From the NCBI GenBank assembly GCA_964017185.1, contig OZ024871.1, positions 22,048,488-22,112,487 on the forward strand: a stretch of 64,000 nt of DNA. Direction: 5' to 3'. The stretch comes from Rugalucina vietnamica (taxonomy: Eukaryota; Mollusca; Bivalvia; Lucinida; Lucinidae). This document shows, one piece after another, positions 1 through 10,832 of the stretch (position 1 is its first letter; each line of letters begins with the position of its first letter). A program made the position numbers and the translations under genes. The notes beneath the pieces were generated by a model. That model saw only the letters and a program-made list of their open reading frames with translations, was not told the origin of the DNA and searched no databases.

Positions 1-830
1 CCATTGGTTGTTTGCATCTACCACTTTTCAGGCCTCAGGCTGCAATAGTTTTCAAAAAAATCCATAGTTTTCACTTTTTCCCATGTAAAAGCCTATGTTT
101 CCTAAATTGACATTGCCGTCAAATAGGTCAAGGTCATCCTATGGTCATCATTTGATCAAATTATGATGGGTTGGAGTCCCAAATGCTACATACCAAGTTT
201 CATGAAAATCGGCCAGCCGGTTCTGGAGAAGAAGATTTTTTAGTGGTTTTTACCATATATGGGTGTGGCGGCCATCTTGGTCATGTGACCTGGATTTCGC
301 AATCAAACTTTCGTCTCCCCTACCCATGGATGCTCCACATAAAATTTCACTTTGATTGGCCAAGCAGTTTCAGAGAAGAAGATCTTTGAAAAGTGTGCAT
401 GGACGACAGACTGGCCAAGGTCCATAGATGACCTTGACCTAAATTAATCACATACCTTCTTTTACTCCATTAGTTGTTTGCATCTATCACTTTTCAGGCC
501 TCAGGCTGTAATAGTTTTCAAAAAATCCATAGTTTTCACTTTTTCCCATGTAAAAGCCTATGTTTCCAAATTTGACCTTGCCGTAAAATAGGTCAAGGTC
601 ATCCAAGGGTCATCATTTTATAAAACTATGATGGGCTGAAGTCCCTGATGCTACATACCAAGTTTCGTGGAAATCGGCCCACCGGTTCTGGAGAAGAAGA
701 TTTTTGAGCGGTTTTTACCATATATGGGCGTGGCGGCCATCTTGGTCATGTGACCTAGATTTCGCGATCAAACTTGAAATGCCACTACCCAAGGAGGCTC
801 CACATAAAATTTCAACTAGATCGGCCAATA
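1..830 (+). repeat. Hairpin-family F1 array, both ends missing
   Basis: About two copies of a roughly 420-bp tandem unit that recurs at 3590-5737. Each unit has the order AAAATAGGTCAAGGTCATCC, then CTACATACCAAGTTTC, then GGTTCTGGAGAAGAAGAT, then GGCGGCCATCTTGGTCATGT. The left side is cut by the window. The right side stops near 830 without the F1 terminal hairpin, so this copy is 3' truncated. Short ORFs across it are translations of the repeat and are not credible genes. Confidence 0.85.
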
Positions 831-1402
831 GTAAATTGGTTGGGAGAGACAGAATTCAATTGAGCTGTTTTATGTATATCGGTAGCATATAATTGATTGT
901 CATAAACACAAATCGAGTTACCTTATCAAAGAGTTTCACTGGGGCTGCCTGTGATCTTATTGTCTACAGATAGTCATACCATTTAAATGGCTTGTTGTAA
1001 CCTGAAACAGACAGTGTTTAAGATGCATACATGTACATATTGTTGCTTTTATATTATATAACTGTGATTATGTCAAAATCATATGTTACATTTATTTTGA
1101 GTAGCTAAGGTACAGCTATGTGACAATATTATCTTTACTTTTGCTTTATTGTCATTTCAGTCCTTTAATAAACTTTTACTTGCTTTCATAGATGGCACTG
1201 TGTGTTACTTAGTGCAGATTGCAGTTTTCCAGAAATCTATCTTTTTCAGAAGTCTTTCTGATGTGCTAACATTTATGAAATTTCATGTATAGTATCTTCA
1301 TTATTCTCTTTCAAGAGTCACATACAGCATCAAAAAATTAAATAATTGAAACAAAGTTCAAGTAATACACTCACATCACCTATAAGATGATTACATGTGA
1401 GC

Positions 1403-1640
1403 TGCCACATCAGAAAACCAACAGCATATATGTGAAAACAAAGGAACAGATCAGCTGTGCAGTAAATGCACAGCTGATCGTTGCCTTTGTTTTCGCTCAA
1501 CAGACAGTACAATTCCTCTACTTCCTAAATCCGAAATTTCAAGTTTCTAGCCTTTTTCTATGACTGTACAGACCGGTTTGTGTCGAACTTGGTCAGAAAT
1601 CAAAATCGTTATAATTCCCATGCATAGGCTCATGTTATCT
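1403..1640 (-). repeat. MITE M copy 1 with hairpin core
   Basis: One of several related copies of a MITE of about 220 bp. It has an internal hairpin (GATCAGCTGTGCA / TGCACAGCTGATC) next to an AACAAAGG / CCTTTGTTTT box, then a tract ending near GGTTTGTGTCGAACTTGGTC. It lies in the MBTD1-like gene just downstream of the MBT3 exon at 1656. The end coordinates are approximate. Confidence 0.6.
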
Positions 1641-1655
1641 GATGTTAAAGCCTAC

Positions 1656-1797
1656 CTCCAGGTGGTGTGAGATTGAGTCCATTAACTACACAGACAGGGA
1701 ATATACAAGGTGATGATGCATGGTAACTGAACCAATCAGTGCCATTCTGGGCAATAGAACCATCTATACCAATCATCAGGTAGTTCTTCTTTAACAC
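1656..1797 (-). CDS. MBTD1: MBTD1-like exon: second half of MBT repeat 3
   Basis: Minus-strand exon of 142 nt, phase 0 in and phase 1 out. The acceptor is TTTGTAG before GTGTTAAAG and the donor is GTAGGC. It reads VLKKNYLMIGIDGS, then DWFSYHASSPCIFP, then LNLTPP. These are the hallmark second half of an MBT repeat; D-W-F-x-Y-H-A-S-S-P-x-I-F-P carries the aromatic-cage and fold residues. It joins in phase to the exon at 2307-2408. The segment after IFP is shorter than in the vertebrate proteins I know (no GFCE). The next exon, MBT4, must lie left of the window. Confidence 0.85.
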
Positions 1798-2306
1798 CTA
1801 CAAATAGATTGCGGTCATTTAGTTAAATATATATAGCAGTAGTATTTATGTTGTTTTTTTTATTTGATTCTAAGTACATGTATCTCTTTCAATTTTATAG
1901 TAATGTCAGGATAGATATCTTGACCCTATAAGGCAGAGTTTTGTGCTTGCTCTTGAAGATTTTTGAAAGTTAACTTTCACTTCATTTTTGTCAAGGTTGG
2001 CCAATTCCCAGGAATTATGAGTATTTACCACCCTGCTGGGAAATACTGGAGAATTTCCCGAGAAATACTAGGGAATTCCCATACATTTCCCACACTTGAA
2101 AGACACTGTTTTATGATAAAGGCATGTCAAGTTAGGGTGTGAGCATTCATTGTATAATTTGCCACTGAATACTCAGTTTTGAGGTTTCCAAGTTCATGGA
2201 ATTTTTGTCTGTTCAAATTTACTTCATCCCTGTTCATTAAAATTATCTATTGACTATGTTAAGTCAGTTCTTTCCAGTGGTAATATATTATTTTTCTTAT
2301 GCTTAC

Positions 2307-2408
2307 TTTCATAACCGTAGCCACACAGATTGCTGACAGATTCAGTGGGTCTATAACTTCCAGCTTCATACCAACTTGGAACTTGTAGCCCTCAGAAGGT
2401 AACTTAGG
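2307..2408 (-). CDS. MBTD1: MBTD1-like exon: first half of MBT repeat 3
   Basis: A 102-nt exon of 34 codons, phase 0 to 0, with acceptor TTGTTTCAG and donor GTAAGC. It reads PKLPSEGYKFQVGMKLE, then VIDPLNLSAICVATVMK. GMKLEx-IDPLNL-x-ICVAT is the diagnostic start of the third MBT repeat in MBTD1 and L3MBTL2. The protein class reads lower methyl-lysine states, notably H4K20me1; MBTD1 belongs to the NuA4/TIP60 acetyltransferase complex (family knowledge). Its intron to the next exon is only 509 nt and holds no large transposon. Confidence 0.9.
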
Positions 2409-2544
2409 CTGAAACAAGCATAAACAAATGAGCCACCTCATGAGAAAATCAAGAATGTGGTTTCCGAACAGGTCTGACACAAATCAGCCTGTCCAGTCAC
2501 AGAAGGGTCATGTAGCAAAAACAAAGGTGCTGATCAGTACGAAA

Positions 2545-3215
2545 GACCGGTGGTGACTTCACACTTCACAGTTCATACTTCACAGTTTTGTAAAACAACA
2601 TTCTACCCTTGGAAAACAACGGAAGGTGACATTTCAAACTTCACACTTCATACTTCACACTTCACAGTCTTATAATACAGCATTTTACCTTTAGAAGACA
2701 ATGGAAGGTGACATTTCAAACTTCACACTTCATACTTCACAGTTCACACTTCATACTTCACACTTCACAGTTTTATAAAACAGCATTCTACCCTTGAAAG
2801 ACAACAGGAGGGGACATTTCAAACTTCACAGTTCATACTTCACACTTCATACTTCATAGTTCACACTTTATACTTCACACTTCACAGTTTTATAAAACAG
2901 CATTCTACCCATTGGAAGACAACGGAAAGTGACATTTCAAACTTCACACTTCACAGTTCACACGTCATACTTTACACTTCATAGTTTTATAAAACAACAT
3001 TCTACCCTTGGAAGACAACTGAAGGTGACATTTCAAACTTCACAGTTCATACTTCACAGTTCACACTTTACACTTCATACTTCACACTTCACAGTTTTAT
3101 AATACAGCATTTTACCTTTAGAAGACAACGGAAGGTGACATTTCTAATGTCACAGTTCATACTTCACACTTCACAGTTCACACTTCACAGTTCATACTTC
3201 ACAGTTCAAACTTCA
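2545..3215 (+). repeat. Minisatellite of CTTCACA / CTTCATA words
   Basis: A two-level tandem repeat. Short words of about 9-10 nt (ACTTCACACTTCACAGTTCA type) are grouped into units of roughly 80-130 bp. Each unit contains TTTTATAAAACAGCATTCTA, then a GGAAGACAACGGAAGGTGAC-like segment. About five higher-order units are visible. It lies in an MBTD1-like intron. No coding potential is seen. Confidence 0.85.
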
Positions 3216-3249
3216 CTGCTCTTAAAGGATTGCAGATTCTTGGTTTTCT

Positions 3250-3589
3250 CATGATACGGGTCAAATTATGAATATTATTTTTAATTCTTGTCACCATCAA
3301 AATACTGATAACTAGAAAATGTGTTTATGAAACACTATGCCCCAAAATGGTAAGTCACTTTCAAGATGTAAACATGTCCAAAAAATGACTAAGTTCAAAT
3401 TGTAAAAAAGTGACAAAAATTAATCTGAGGAGTATATCCCAACCACATGCATATCTTCAAAGCATGGCCACAATGTCTGCAAAGTTTCAAAAGTATCAGT
3501 ATTAAATTGTAGGAGGAGTTGCACACACAAGGTACCCTCTATCCATTCACTAAAATGCCCGAAAGTTCAAATTGTGAAAAAAATGACAA
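3250..3589 (+). repeat. Repeat G (AAAGTGACAAAAATTAATC type), left part
   Basis: Units of about 165 bp share words such as GTTCAAATTGTGAAAAAA, ACCACATGCATATCTTC and GGAGGAGTTGCACACACAAG. The same repeat resumes at 5738, so the F1 element at 3590-5737 was inserted into it. Comparing 3385-3425 with 5895-5935 shows the uninterrupted sequence and puts the insertion inside an A run with no clear target-site duplication. Confidence 0.75.
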
Positions 3590-5737
3590 ACCAGAGGACC
3601 ATTGGTCCTGAGAACGCTCACCTGAATCCTGATCTTGGAGTATTAAGTCATCATGAAATGACCTTGACCTTGAATACTCACACACCTTTATTGACTTCAT
3701 AAGTTGTCTGCATCTGCAAAGTTTCAGGTCTCAGGCTGCAATAGTTTCCAAACCCAGTGATTTCTGAGAAAACCATAATTTTAATTTTGGTATTTAAATG
3801 ACCTTGGGTCAAGGTCAAGAAATGACCTTGGCCTTCATTAATTACTTACCTTCATTGACTCCATTAGTTGTCTGCATCTAGCAACTTTCAGGTCTCAGGC
3901 TGCAACAGTTTCCAAAATATCCATTGTTTTAGCCTTTTCCCATGTAAAAGCCTATGTTTCCAAAATTGACCTTGCCGTAAAATAGGTCAAGGTCATCCTA
4001 GGGTCATCATTTCAACAAACTATGATGGACTGGAGTCCCAAATGCTACATACCAAGTTTCACGTAAATCGGCCAGCCGGTTCTGGAGAAGAAGATTTTTG
4101 AGTGGTTTTTACCATAGTAGGGCATGGCGGCCATCTTGGTCATGTGACACAAATTTCTCGATCAAACTTTCGTTCCCCCTATCCATGAACGCTCCACATA
4201 AAATTTCAATTTGATTGGCTAAGCAGTTTCAGAGAAGAAGATTTTTGAAAAGTTTGTATGGACGACAGACTGGCCAAGGTCAAGAGATGACCTTGACCTA
4301 AATTAATCACATACCTTCATCTACTCCATTAGTTGTTTGAATCTACCACTTTTCAGGTCTCAGGCTGCAACAGTTTTCAAAAAATCCATAGTTTTCACTT
4401 TTTCCATGTAAAAGCCTATGTTTCCAAAATTGAAATTGCCGTAAAATAGGTCAAGGTCATCCCAGGGTCATCATTTGATCAAACTATGATGGGCTGGAGT
4501 CCCAAATGCTACATACCAAGTTTCATGAAAATCGGCCTGCCGGTTCTGGAGAAGAAGATTTTTGAGTGGTTTTTACCATACATGGGCGTGGCGGCCATCT
4601 TGGTCATGTGACCTGGATTTCGCGATCAAACTTTCGTCTCCCCTACCCATGGATGCTCCACATAAAATTTCACTTTGATTGGCCAAGCAGTTTCAGAGTA
4701 AAATATCTTTGAAAAGTGTGTATGGACGACAGACAGGCCAAGGTCAAGAGATGACCTTGACCTAAATTAATCACATACCTTCAACTACTCCATTAGTTGT
4801 TTGCATCTACCACTTTTCAGGTCTCAGGCTGCAATTGTTTTCAAAAAATCCATTATTTTCACTTTTTCCCATGTAAAAGCCTATGTTTCCAAAATTGAAA
4901 TTGCCGTAAAATAGGTCAAGGTCATCCTAGGGTCATCATTTGATCAAACTATGATGAGCTGAAGTCCCAAATGCTACATACCAAGTTTCATGAAAATCGT
5001 CCTGCCGGTTCTGGAGAAGAAGATTTTTGAGTGGTTTTTACCATATATGGGCGTGGCGGCCATCTTGGTCATGTGACCTGGATTTAGCAATCAAACTTTC
5101 GTCTCCCCTACCCATGGATGCTCCACATAAAATTTCACTTTGATTGGCCAAGCAGTTTCAGAGAAGAAGATCTTTGAAAAGTGTGTATGGACGACAGACT
5201 GGCCAAGGTCAAGAGATGACCTTGACCTATATTAATCACATACCTTCATCTACTCCATTAGTTGTTTGCATCTACCACTTTTCAGGCCTCAGGCTGCAAT
5301 AGTTTTCAAAAAATCCATAGTTTTCACTTTTTCCCATGTAAAAGCCTATGTTTCCAAATTTGACCTTGCCGTAAAATAGGTCAAGGTCATCCAAGGGTCA
5401 TCATTTTATCAAACTACGATGGGCTGAAGTCCCTGATGCTACATACCAAGTTTCGTGAAAATCGGCCCACCGGTTCTGGAGAAGAAGATTTTTTAAGGGT
5501 TTTTACCATATATGGGCGTGGCAGCCATCTTGGTCATGTGACCTAGATTTCGCGATCAAACTTGAAATGCCACTACCCAAGGAGGCTCCACATAAAATTT
5601 CAACTAGATCGGCCAAGCGGTTTCAGAGAAGAAGATCTTTGAAATTGTGGACGACGACGGACGACGGACGACGGACGGACGCCGGATCATGGCTATCCTA
5701 TTAGCTCACCTTGTGAGCCTTCGGCTCAGGTGAGCTA
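3590..5737 (+). mobile_element. Hairpin-ended element F1, complete copy
   Basis: The left end is a palindrome, AGGACCATTGGTCCT, followed by GCTCACCTGA. The core is about four tandem units of roughly 420 bp. A GACGACGGACGGAC stretch precedes the right end. The right end is a hairpin (5701-5737): outer arms TTAGCTCACCT / AGGTGAGCTAA around GAGCC-TTC-GGCTC. The left motif GCTCACCTGA is the complement of TCAGGTGAGC in the right hairpin. It is flanked by repeat G on both sides. The plan (subterminal inverted repeats, tandem core, 3' stem-loop, no obvious target duplication) fits a non-autonomous Helentron-like element. That class is an inference. Confidence 0.75.
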
Positions 5738-6070
5738 AAAATAATCCAAGGATTATATCCAAAGCACATGCATATCTTCAGACCATGCCCATAACATATG
5801 TAAAGTTTTAAATAAATTGGCATGAAACTGTAGGAGTTGCGCACACAAGGTACCCACTGCCCATTCACTTTCATTATGAAAATGTCCGAAAAATGGCTAA
5901 GTTCAAATTGCGAAAAAAGTGACAAAAATTAATCTGAGGATTATATCCAAACCACATGCATATTTTTAAGCATGGTCACAACATCTAGTTTCAAGAGAAT
6001 TGGAATAAAACTGTAGGAGGAGTTGCGCACACAAGGTAGCCACTATCTATTCACTTTATCAAGAATTAAT
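5738..6070 (+). repeat. Repeat G, right part
   Basis: Continues the repeat seen at 3250-3589 (AAAAGTGACAAAAATTAATC, CCACATGCATAT, AGGAGTTGCGCACACAAG). No gene is visible. It ends where the F2 element begins at 6071. Confidence 0.7.
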
Positions 6071-6321
6071 AAGAGCTGTCGCAGGACAGCGTGCTCGACT
6101 GCTTCTGACCTTTGTCAAACATAAGGCCAAACCCAACCAGTAAACCAAAGCATTATGCTCATACATCTTTTTGCCTTGATGCAATAAGGCAAAATCACTG
6201 AACCATGAAAGTTAACTATAACTACCTAAGATTTAGAGGTCTCACTCATATTGTGAAAGAAGTGTGTTCATATACCAACTGAGTGCCAAGACACAAGGCA
6301 AAATCACTGAACCGTGAAATA

Positions 6322-7231
6322 AGGTCACATTGACCTATAAGTATATATCAGGGTCAAAGGTCTAGTGATACTTACTCATAATGTGAAAGAAATATGATCA
6401 TATACCCATTCAGTGTTGAGATATAAAGCAAAATCAATGAACCATGACATTAGGTCATAGTGACCTATAAGTATGTTTGGGTTAAAGGTCTGGTCACACT
6501 CATTCATAATCAGAAAGAAGTATGAAAAAATACCAACTGAGTGTCGAGATATAAGGCAAAATCACTGAACCATGAAATTAGGTCACAGTGACCCAGGAAT
6601 ACTTTACGGCCAAAGGTCTTGTCAAACTCATACATATCGTGAAAAAGTATGTCCATATACCAATTGAGTGCCGACATATAATGGAAAATCACTGAACCGT
6701 GAAATGAGGTCATATTGACCTAGGACTACTTTAGGGTCAAAGGTCTTGTCATACGCAAACATAGTGTGAAAGAAGTTTGTTCATAAACCACTTGAGTGCT
6801 GAGATATAAGGCAAAGTCACTGAACCGTGAAATTAGGTCACAGTGACCTATAAGTATATTGGGGGTCAAAGGTCTGGTCATACTCACTCATAATCTGAAA
6901 AAAGTATGAAAATATACTAATTGAGTGTCAAGATATAAGGCAAAATCACTGAACTGTGAAATTAGGTCACAGTGACCTTCAGGGTCAAAGGTCTTGTCAT
7001 ACGCAAACATACTTTGAAAGAAGTTTGTTCATAAACCATTTGAGTACCGAGATATAAGGCAAAATCACTGAACCGTGAAATTAGGTCACAGTGACCTATA
7101 AGTACACGTATATTGGGGTCAAAGCTCTGGTCATACTCACTCATAATCTGAAAAAAGTATGAAAATATACTAATTGAGTGTCAAGATATAAGGCAAAATC
7201 ACTGAACCGTGAAATTAGGTCACAGTGACCT
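6322..7231. promoter_or_regulatory. Array of ERE-type palindromes (AGGTCAnnnTGACCT)
   Basis: Perfect AGGTCA-3-TGACCT palindromes start near 6322, 6452, 6707, 6836, 6964, 7083 and 7217. One single-mismatch copy lies near 6580. Spacing is about 128 bp. The spacers vary (CAT, TAG, TAT, CAG) while the half sites stay intact. This is the consensus estrogen-receptor site (inverted repeat, 3-nt spacer). The sequence match is direct; binding is not shown. Confidence 0.6.
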
Positions 7232-8781
7232 ATACGTATATTGGGGTCAAAGGCCTGGTCGTACTCACTCATAATCTGAAAGAAGTAAGAAAATATACTA
7301 ATTGAGTGTCAAGATATAAGGCAAAATCACTGAACCATGGAAAGTAGGTCAACCGACCCTTACCGTCATGACACACAAGTCAGTGTCACAAAGTCAAAAG
7401 ATGAATGACCAAGCATCTTCTTAAGTTGTTTCTATTTAGAAATAAAAAGAAAAAAAAAATCGGGGAGTTCTAGATTTTGACCTCTAGCCCCGGCCCCCTG
7501 ACTCTGACCCAGAGGTCCGATGTCATGGAACCTAAAGTGTATGAAGTATGAATGCTTTATGATAAGTTGTTGTCAAGATATGGACTCCTTGTAAAAGTTA
7601 CACAGCAGTACATCTATTTTTTACAGTGTCCTAGTTTTTAACCTCCAGCCAAACCCCACAGGCATGGACCCAGAGATCCGATGCCATGAAATGAAACTCA
7701 ACCCTACAGGGTACCTATGGTCCGAGTATGAAAGCCCTCTGATAAAAGGTTTCCAAGATATAGACTTCTAGAATACTATATCACAGAAAAGCCATTATTA
7801 TCAATGGTGTTCTAGATTTTAACCTCTAGACCCATCCCCTGGCATGGTCCCAGGGATCTGATGCCATGGAATGAAAGCCGACCCTACAGGGTGTCAATGG
7901 CCCAAGTATCAATGCTTTCTAATGAGTGGTTGTCAAGGTATAGACTTCTAGAAGACGCGACGTCAAAAGTTGGGGTACATTTGTGAATAATGCTACTCAC
8001 TGTAATAAACGGATCATATTTGTTTCTTATAAACAGCCACACAGGATAATTATATATCACCGGAACCCTGTTATTTTATGCTTTTCCAAAATATATCTTT
8101 CGAGTATTTTAGGCAACTATAACTGTCATTTTATTAATGGGATTTTTGCGCAATACAACAAAATTGACGTTGTAACTTGTAACACGATCGCGGTACATAC
8201 TAAGTAAAGAAAACAATATAACTGTTCCGTGCATATTTATAAAAAATGCACGAAATTACAGTGCAAAATTGCACGGACTTCAGACAAAATAATGACGCAA
8301 TTTTGACACTGGTGGCATCAACGGGTAGCAAGATGGCGGCGAAATATGACTCCGGTTAGTTTTGTAACTTTAAACTTTGTTTTAAGGGTTGATTATTAAA
8401 AGCAATAATATTATTGTTAGTTGTTATCATATTTACTAAATATTTGAATGTCAAAATACTTCTAAGCTATATCTGAGCTGACGTAAATATTGCTCAGATG
8501 ATTTCATTGCAACATTCTTAATTTCATTATTTTATAGCGTTTCAAAAATGTCCCCGTCGTGTAAAAAATGCTAGAAAACCTGATGGTCGTTTTTTTTAAA
8601 ATAGTGTTTTGTTGCCTTTATATTTACAATTTTTTAAAAACAACTTATAATAAAAATACTTCTGAACTATATTTTCTGCATGAAAATTTTCATCATGATT
8701 GGACGTAAAATAAAACAATACTTGTGTTTGAAGCAGCGTTTCACAAATGTCCCATTTTGAATAAAATACGTTAACGTCTGT

Positions 8782-8986
8782 AGCGCGGTGGCGTAGTGGT
8801 AGAGCATCGGACTCTGAATCGAGAGGTCCTGGGTTCGATCTTCACAAGCGGCACTGTGTTGTATCCTTGAGCAAGACACATTAGCTCCCTACAGAACTGG
8901 TTAAACCCAGGAAGCGTTGGCTCCGTCCAGACATTACTGAAAAATTGTTGACTGGGGCGTTAAACTTCAAGACAAACAAACAAATA
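8782..8986 (+). mobile_element. tRNA-derived SINE inside F2a
   Basis: The head is tRNA-like, with A box TGGCGTAGTGG and B box GGGTTCGATC. The anticodon-arm text CGGACTCTGAATCG resembles tRNA-Gln(CTG). It continues with TATCCTTGAGCAAGACACAT and ends GGGGCGTTAAAC then ACAAACAAACAAA. Stem pairing is too poor for a functional tRNA. The ACAAA-type 3' tail is typical of SINEs mobilised by LINE machinery. Confidence 0.75.
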
Positions 8987-9334
8987 CAGGTGACGTTATA
9001 TGACGTTCTGCAGTCGTACCCCATCTTTTGACGTCGCGTCAGAAAACTTTAACACAAGAATTGCCATTTTTGAAGGTGTTCTAGATTTTAACCTCCAGCC
9101 CCACCCCCTGGCCTGGACCCAGGGGCCCCGATGCCATGGAATAAAAGCTAACCCTACAGGGTATCTATGGTCCAAAGTATGAATGCTTTCTGATGAGTGG
9201 TTGTCAAGATATGGACTTCTAGAAAACTTTAACGCAAGTGTGACGAGCACGGGAACGCGCACGCGCACAGGAACGGGAACGTGGACGACCGAGGTGACTG
9301 CAATAGCTCTATGCACTTCGTGCAGTCGAGCTAA

Positions 9335-9572
9335 AAAGGGAAATAACTCTCACATAATGGGCCCCTAGCCCCTTGAATTTACCTGAAAGAAAAAATATGG
9401 GTAATCTTAATTTTCATATACAAACTACATACCAAATTTCAAGATCCTAGCTCTAAGGGTTCCTGACCGAGTGCTAAATGTTACTCATGCATCACAGACT
9501 GACTGACTGACAGACTGCACGGACAGACCCAAACTAATATGCCCCCTCAACTTCTTCGAAGTTGGGGGCATA
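9335..9572 (+). mobile_element. 3' fragment of hairpin family F5
   Basis: Adjoins the F2a end. It ends in a near-perfect hairpin (9538-9572): arms TATGCCCCC / GGGGGCATA around AACTTC-TTC-GAAGTT, followed by AAAA. A GACTGACTGACAGACTG stretch precedes it, matching the position of the GGAC stretch in F1-F4. The 5' end of this family is not present. Confidence 0.6.
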
Positions 9573-9979
9573 AAAACTACATGTACTTTGCTCTGAGAAA
9601 TTTTATTCAATGACATTTGTCTTTGGTTGTGGGAATTTAATTCTTGACAAGCCCATTAAGCTCAATATACTTTTTAGTAATTGACCACTAGGACTGACGC
9701 TGATGGAGTAGGGAATGGATATTTTGCTATTTTCATCACAATTTTTAACACATCTCTGAAATGAGTTCTTTTCGTAAATCATTAAGCTGAATTGTCTCAA
9801 GATACCCACTGCTGCCATATATTGGGACTATCAAAGTTACAAAGATTAACAATCATGAAATGTCTCAAAGCTTTAGCTAAAGGGCCAACTGTGGCCATAA
9901 CCAATTTTTACCTAATTTAAACTATATATCTTGAAAATTAACTATAAACATCAATCATCAATTTAACATTGTGACTTAC

Positions 9980-10059
9980 TGTAGTGAGCCATTCCGGTGT
10001 TGCATCAGTGCTGGTGTATTTGTGCATAGTTATCTTTCCAAGGCAGGTATTCTTGTATT
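9980..10059 (-). CDS. MBTD1: MBTD1-like exon: linker and arm before MBT3
   Basis: Reads NTCLGKITMHKY, then TSTDATPEWLTT, leading in phase 0 into PKLPSEGYKF of exon 2307-2408. The donor is GTAAGT. ATPEWL occupies the place of the AxPxLF arm motif in MBT repeats. The 5' border is ambiguous. Acceptor TTTCTCTAG gives 10059 but implies phase 1. Acceptor ATACAAG gives 10053 and is phase 0, matching the upstream exon. I prefer 10053 for that reason. Confidence 0.6.
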
Positions 10060-10282
10060 CTAGAGAAACAAAATAAGTCCAAAACATGAAATACTGATAA
10101 AAGATTTTTAACTCTGGCAGCATCTTTTGAGTGTCAGATTTGCTTAACTATTGAAACATCAGGTGAAACATACATACTTTTTTAAAGGAAAGACACTTTG
10201 CACCTTTCCACATTGCAAAAACAAGTAGCATGCACATAAACCTTGAATCTTGCTCCCTGGAGACAAAACTTACAACATGTAA

Positions 10283-10592
10283 TGCACTAGTCATTTGTAA
10301 CCACGGCCCCCCAGGCCCGGGGGAGGGAATGAGTGGAAATCAGTGGGGCTTTGACCAAAGTGTTGCCACGGCAGTGTGGGGGAAATACCTGGGGTTTGCT
10401 TTATATAGGCAAAAAGGGCAGTGAAATGAAAAGATAGCTGGCTGTGGGGGAAAACAGCAGTGGTTTTACGAAACTTTTACCAACGAGCAGTCCCCGCAGG
10501 GTGGGGCTTTTAGCAGGGATTTGCTGGACCAAAAGTCAAAGTCCCCGCTATTCCCGGGGCCTGGGGGGCTGTGGTTACAAATGACTGGTGCA
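10283..10592. mobile_element. MITE with about 38-bp terminal inverted repeats, TSD TAA
   Basis: Terminal inverted repeats start TGCACTAGTCATTTGTAACC on the left and end GGTTACAAATGACTGGTGCA on the right, extending into GGCCCCCCAGGCCCGGG. Both sides carry TAA (10280-10282 and 10593-10595). A 3-bp TAA duplication suggests the PIF/Harbinger group. Total length is 310 bp with no coding capacity. It sits 40 bp downstream of the donor of exon 10633-10716. Confidence 0.8.
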
Positions 10593-10632
10593 TAATATAC
10601 AACATACACAAAGAAAAATGAATAGCATATAC

Positions 10633-10716
10633 CAGTTTATGTCCGACTAGTTGAGCCCAGCCTATAGGGTGTAGTACAGCAGATTCCATATGGCACCAAA
10701 ACTCATCCCCTTCCTC
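10633..10716 (-). CDS. MBTD1: MBTD1-like exon: second half of MBT repeat 2
   Basis: An 84-nt exon of 28 codons, phase 0 to 0, with acceptor CATTCCAG and donor GTATAT. It reads EEGDEFWCHMESAVLHPIGW, then AQLVGHKL. D-E-F-W-C-H and H-P-I-G-W are the conserved core of an MBT repeat. The preceding intron, 10717-20935, is 10.2 kb and holds the whole LTR retrotransposon; without it the intron would be about 0.3 kb. Confidence 0.88.
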
Positions 10717-10832
10717 CTGGAATGGGTGGGGTATAGAATTATTAATGTTTTCAAAGTATTATTTTCCTGAAATTAATGCCAATCTTAACATGTGATGTAT
10801 GTAATTACTGTAAAATTTAATTGTACAGGATT

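Larger units (their letters stand above)
6071..9334 (+). mobile_element. Hairpin-ended element F2a with ERE-like array
   Basis: The left end carries the palindrome GCTGTCGCAGGACAGC and then GCTCGACTGC. The right end (9304-9334) is a hairpin, TAGCTC...TGCAC-TTC-GTGCA...GAGCTA, and contains GCAGTCGAGC, the exact complement of the left motif. The core has two arrays. One has units of about 128 bp (6230-7380) with ATATAAGGCAAAATCACTGA and AGGTCACAGTGACCT. The other has units of about 165 bp (7460-9230) with GTTCTAGATTTTAACCTC, CCCTACAGGGTA and TTGTCAAGATATGGACTT. A SINE sits inside at 8782. The end is preceded by an ACGGGAACGTGGACG-type stretch. No protein is credible. Confidence 0.75.

Noticed and set aside
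6230..7380. CRISPR-like array (regular repeats about 128 bp apart)
   Set aside because: The whole unit is repeated, not just short repeats with unique spacers, and the genome is clearly eukaryotic.
8782..8855. Possible tRNA-Gln gene
   Set aside because: A and B boxes are good, but the stems do not pair well and a SINE body with an ACAAA tail follows. The same applies to 21411, 30599, 33554 and 44287.
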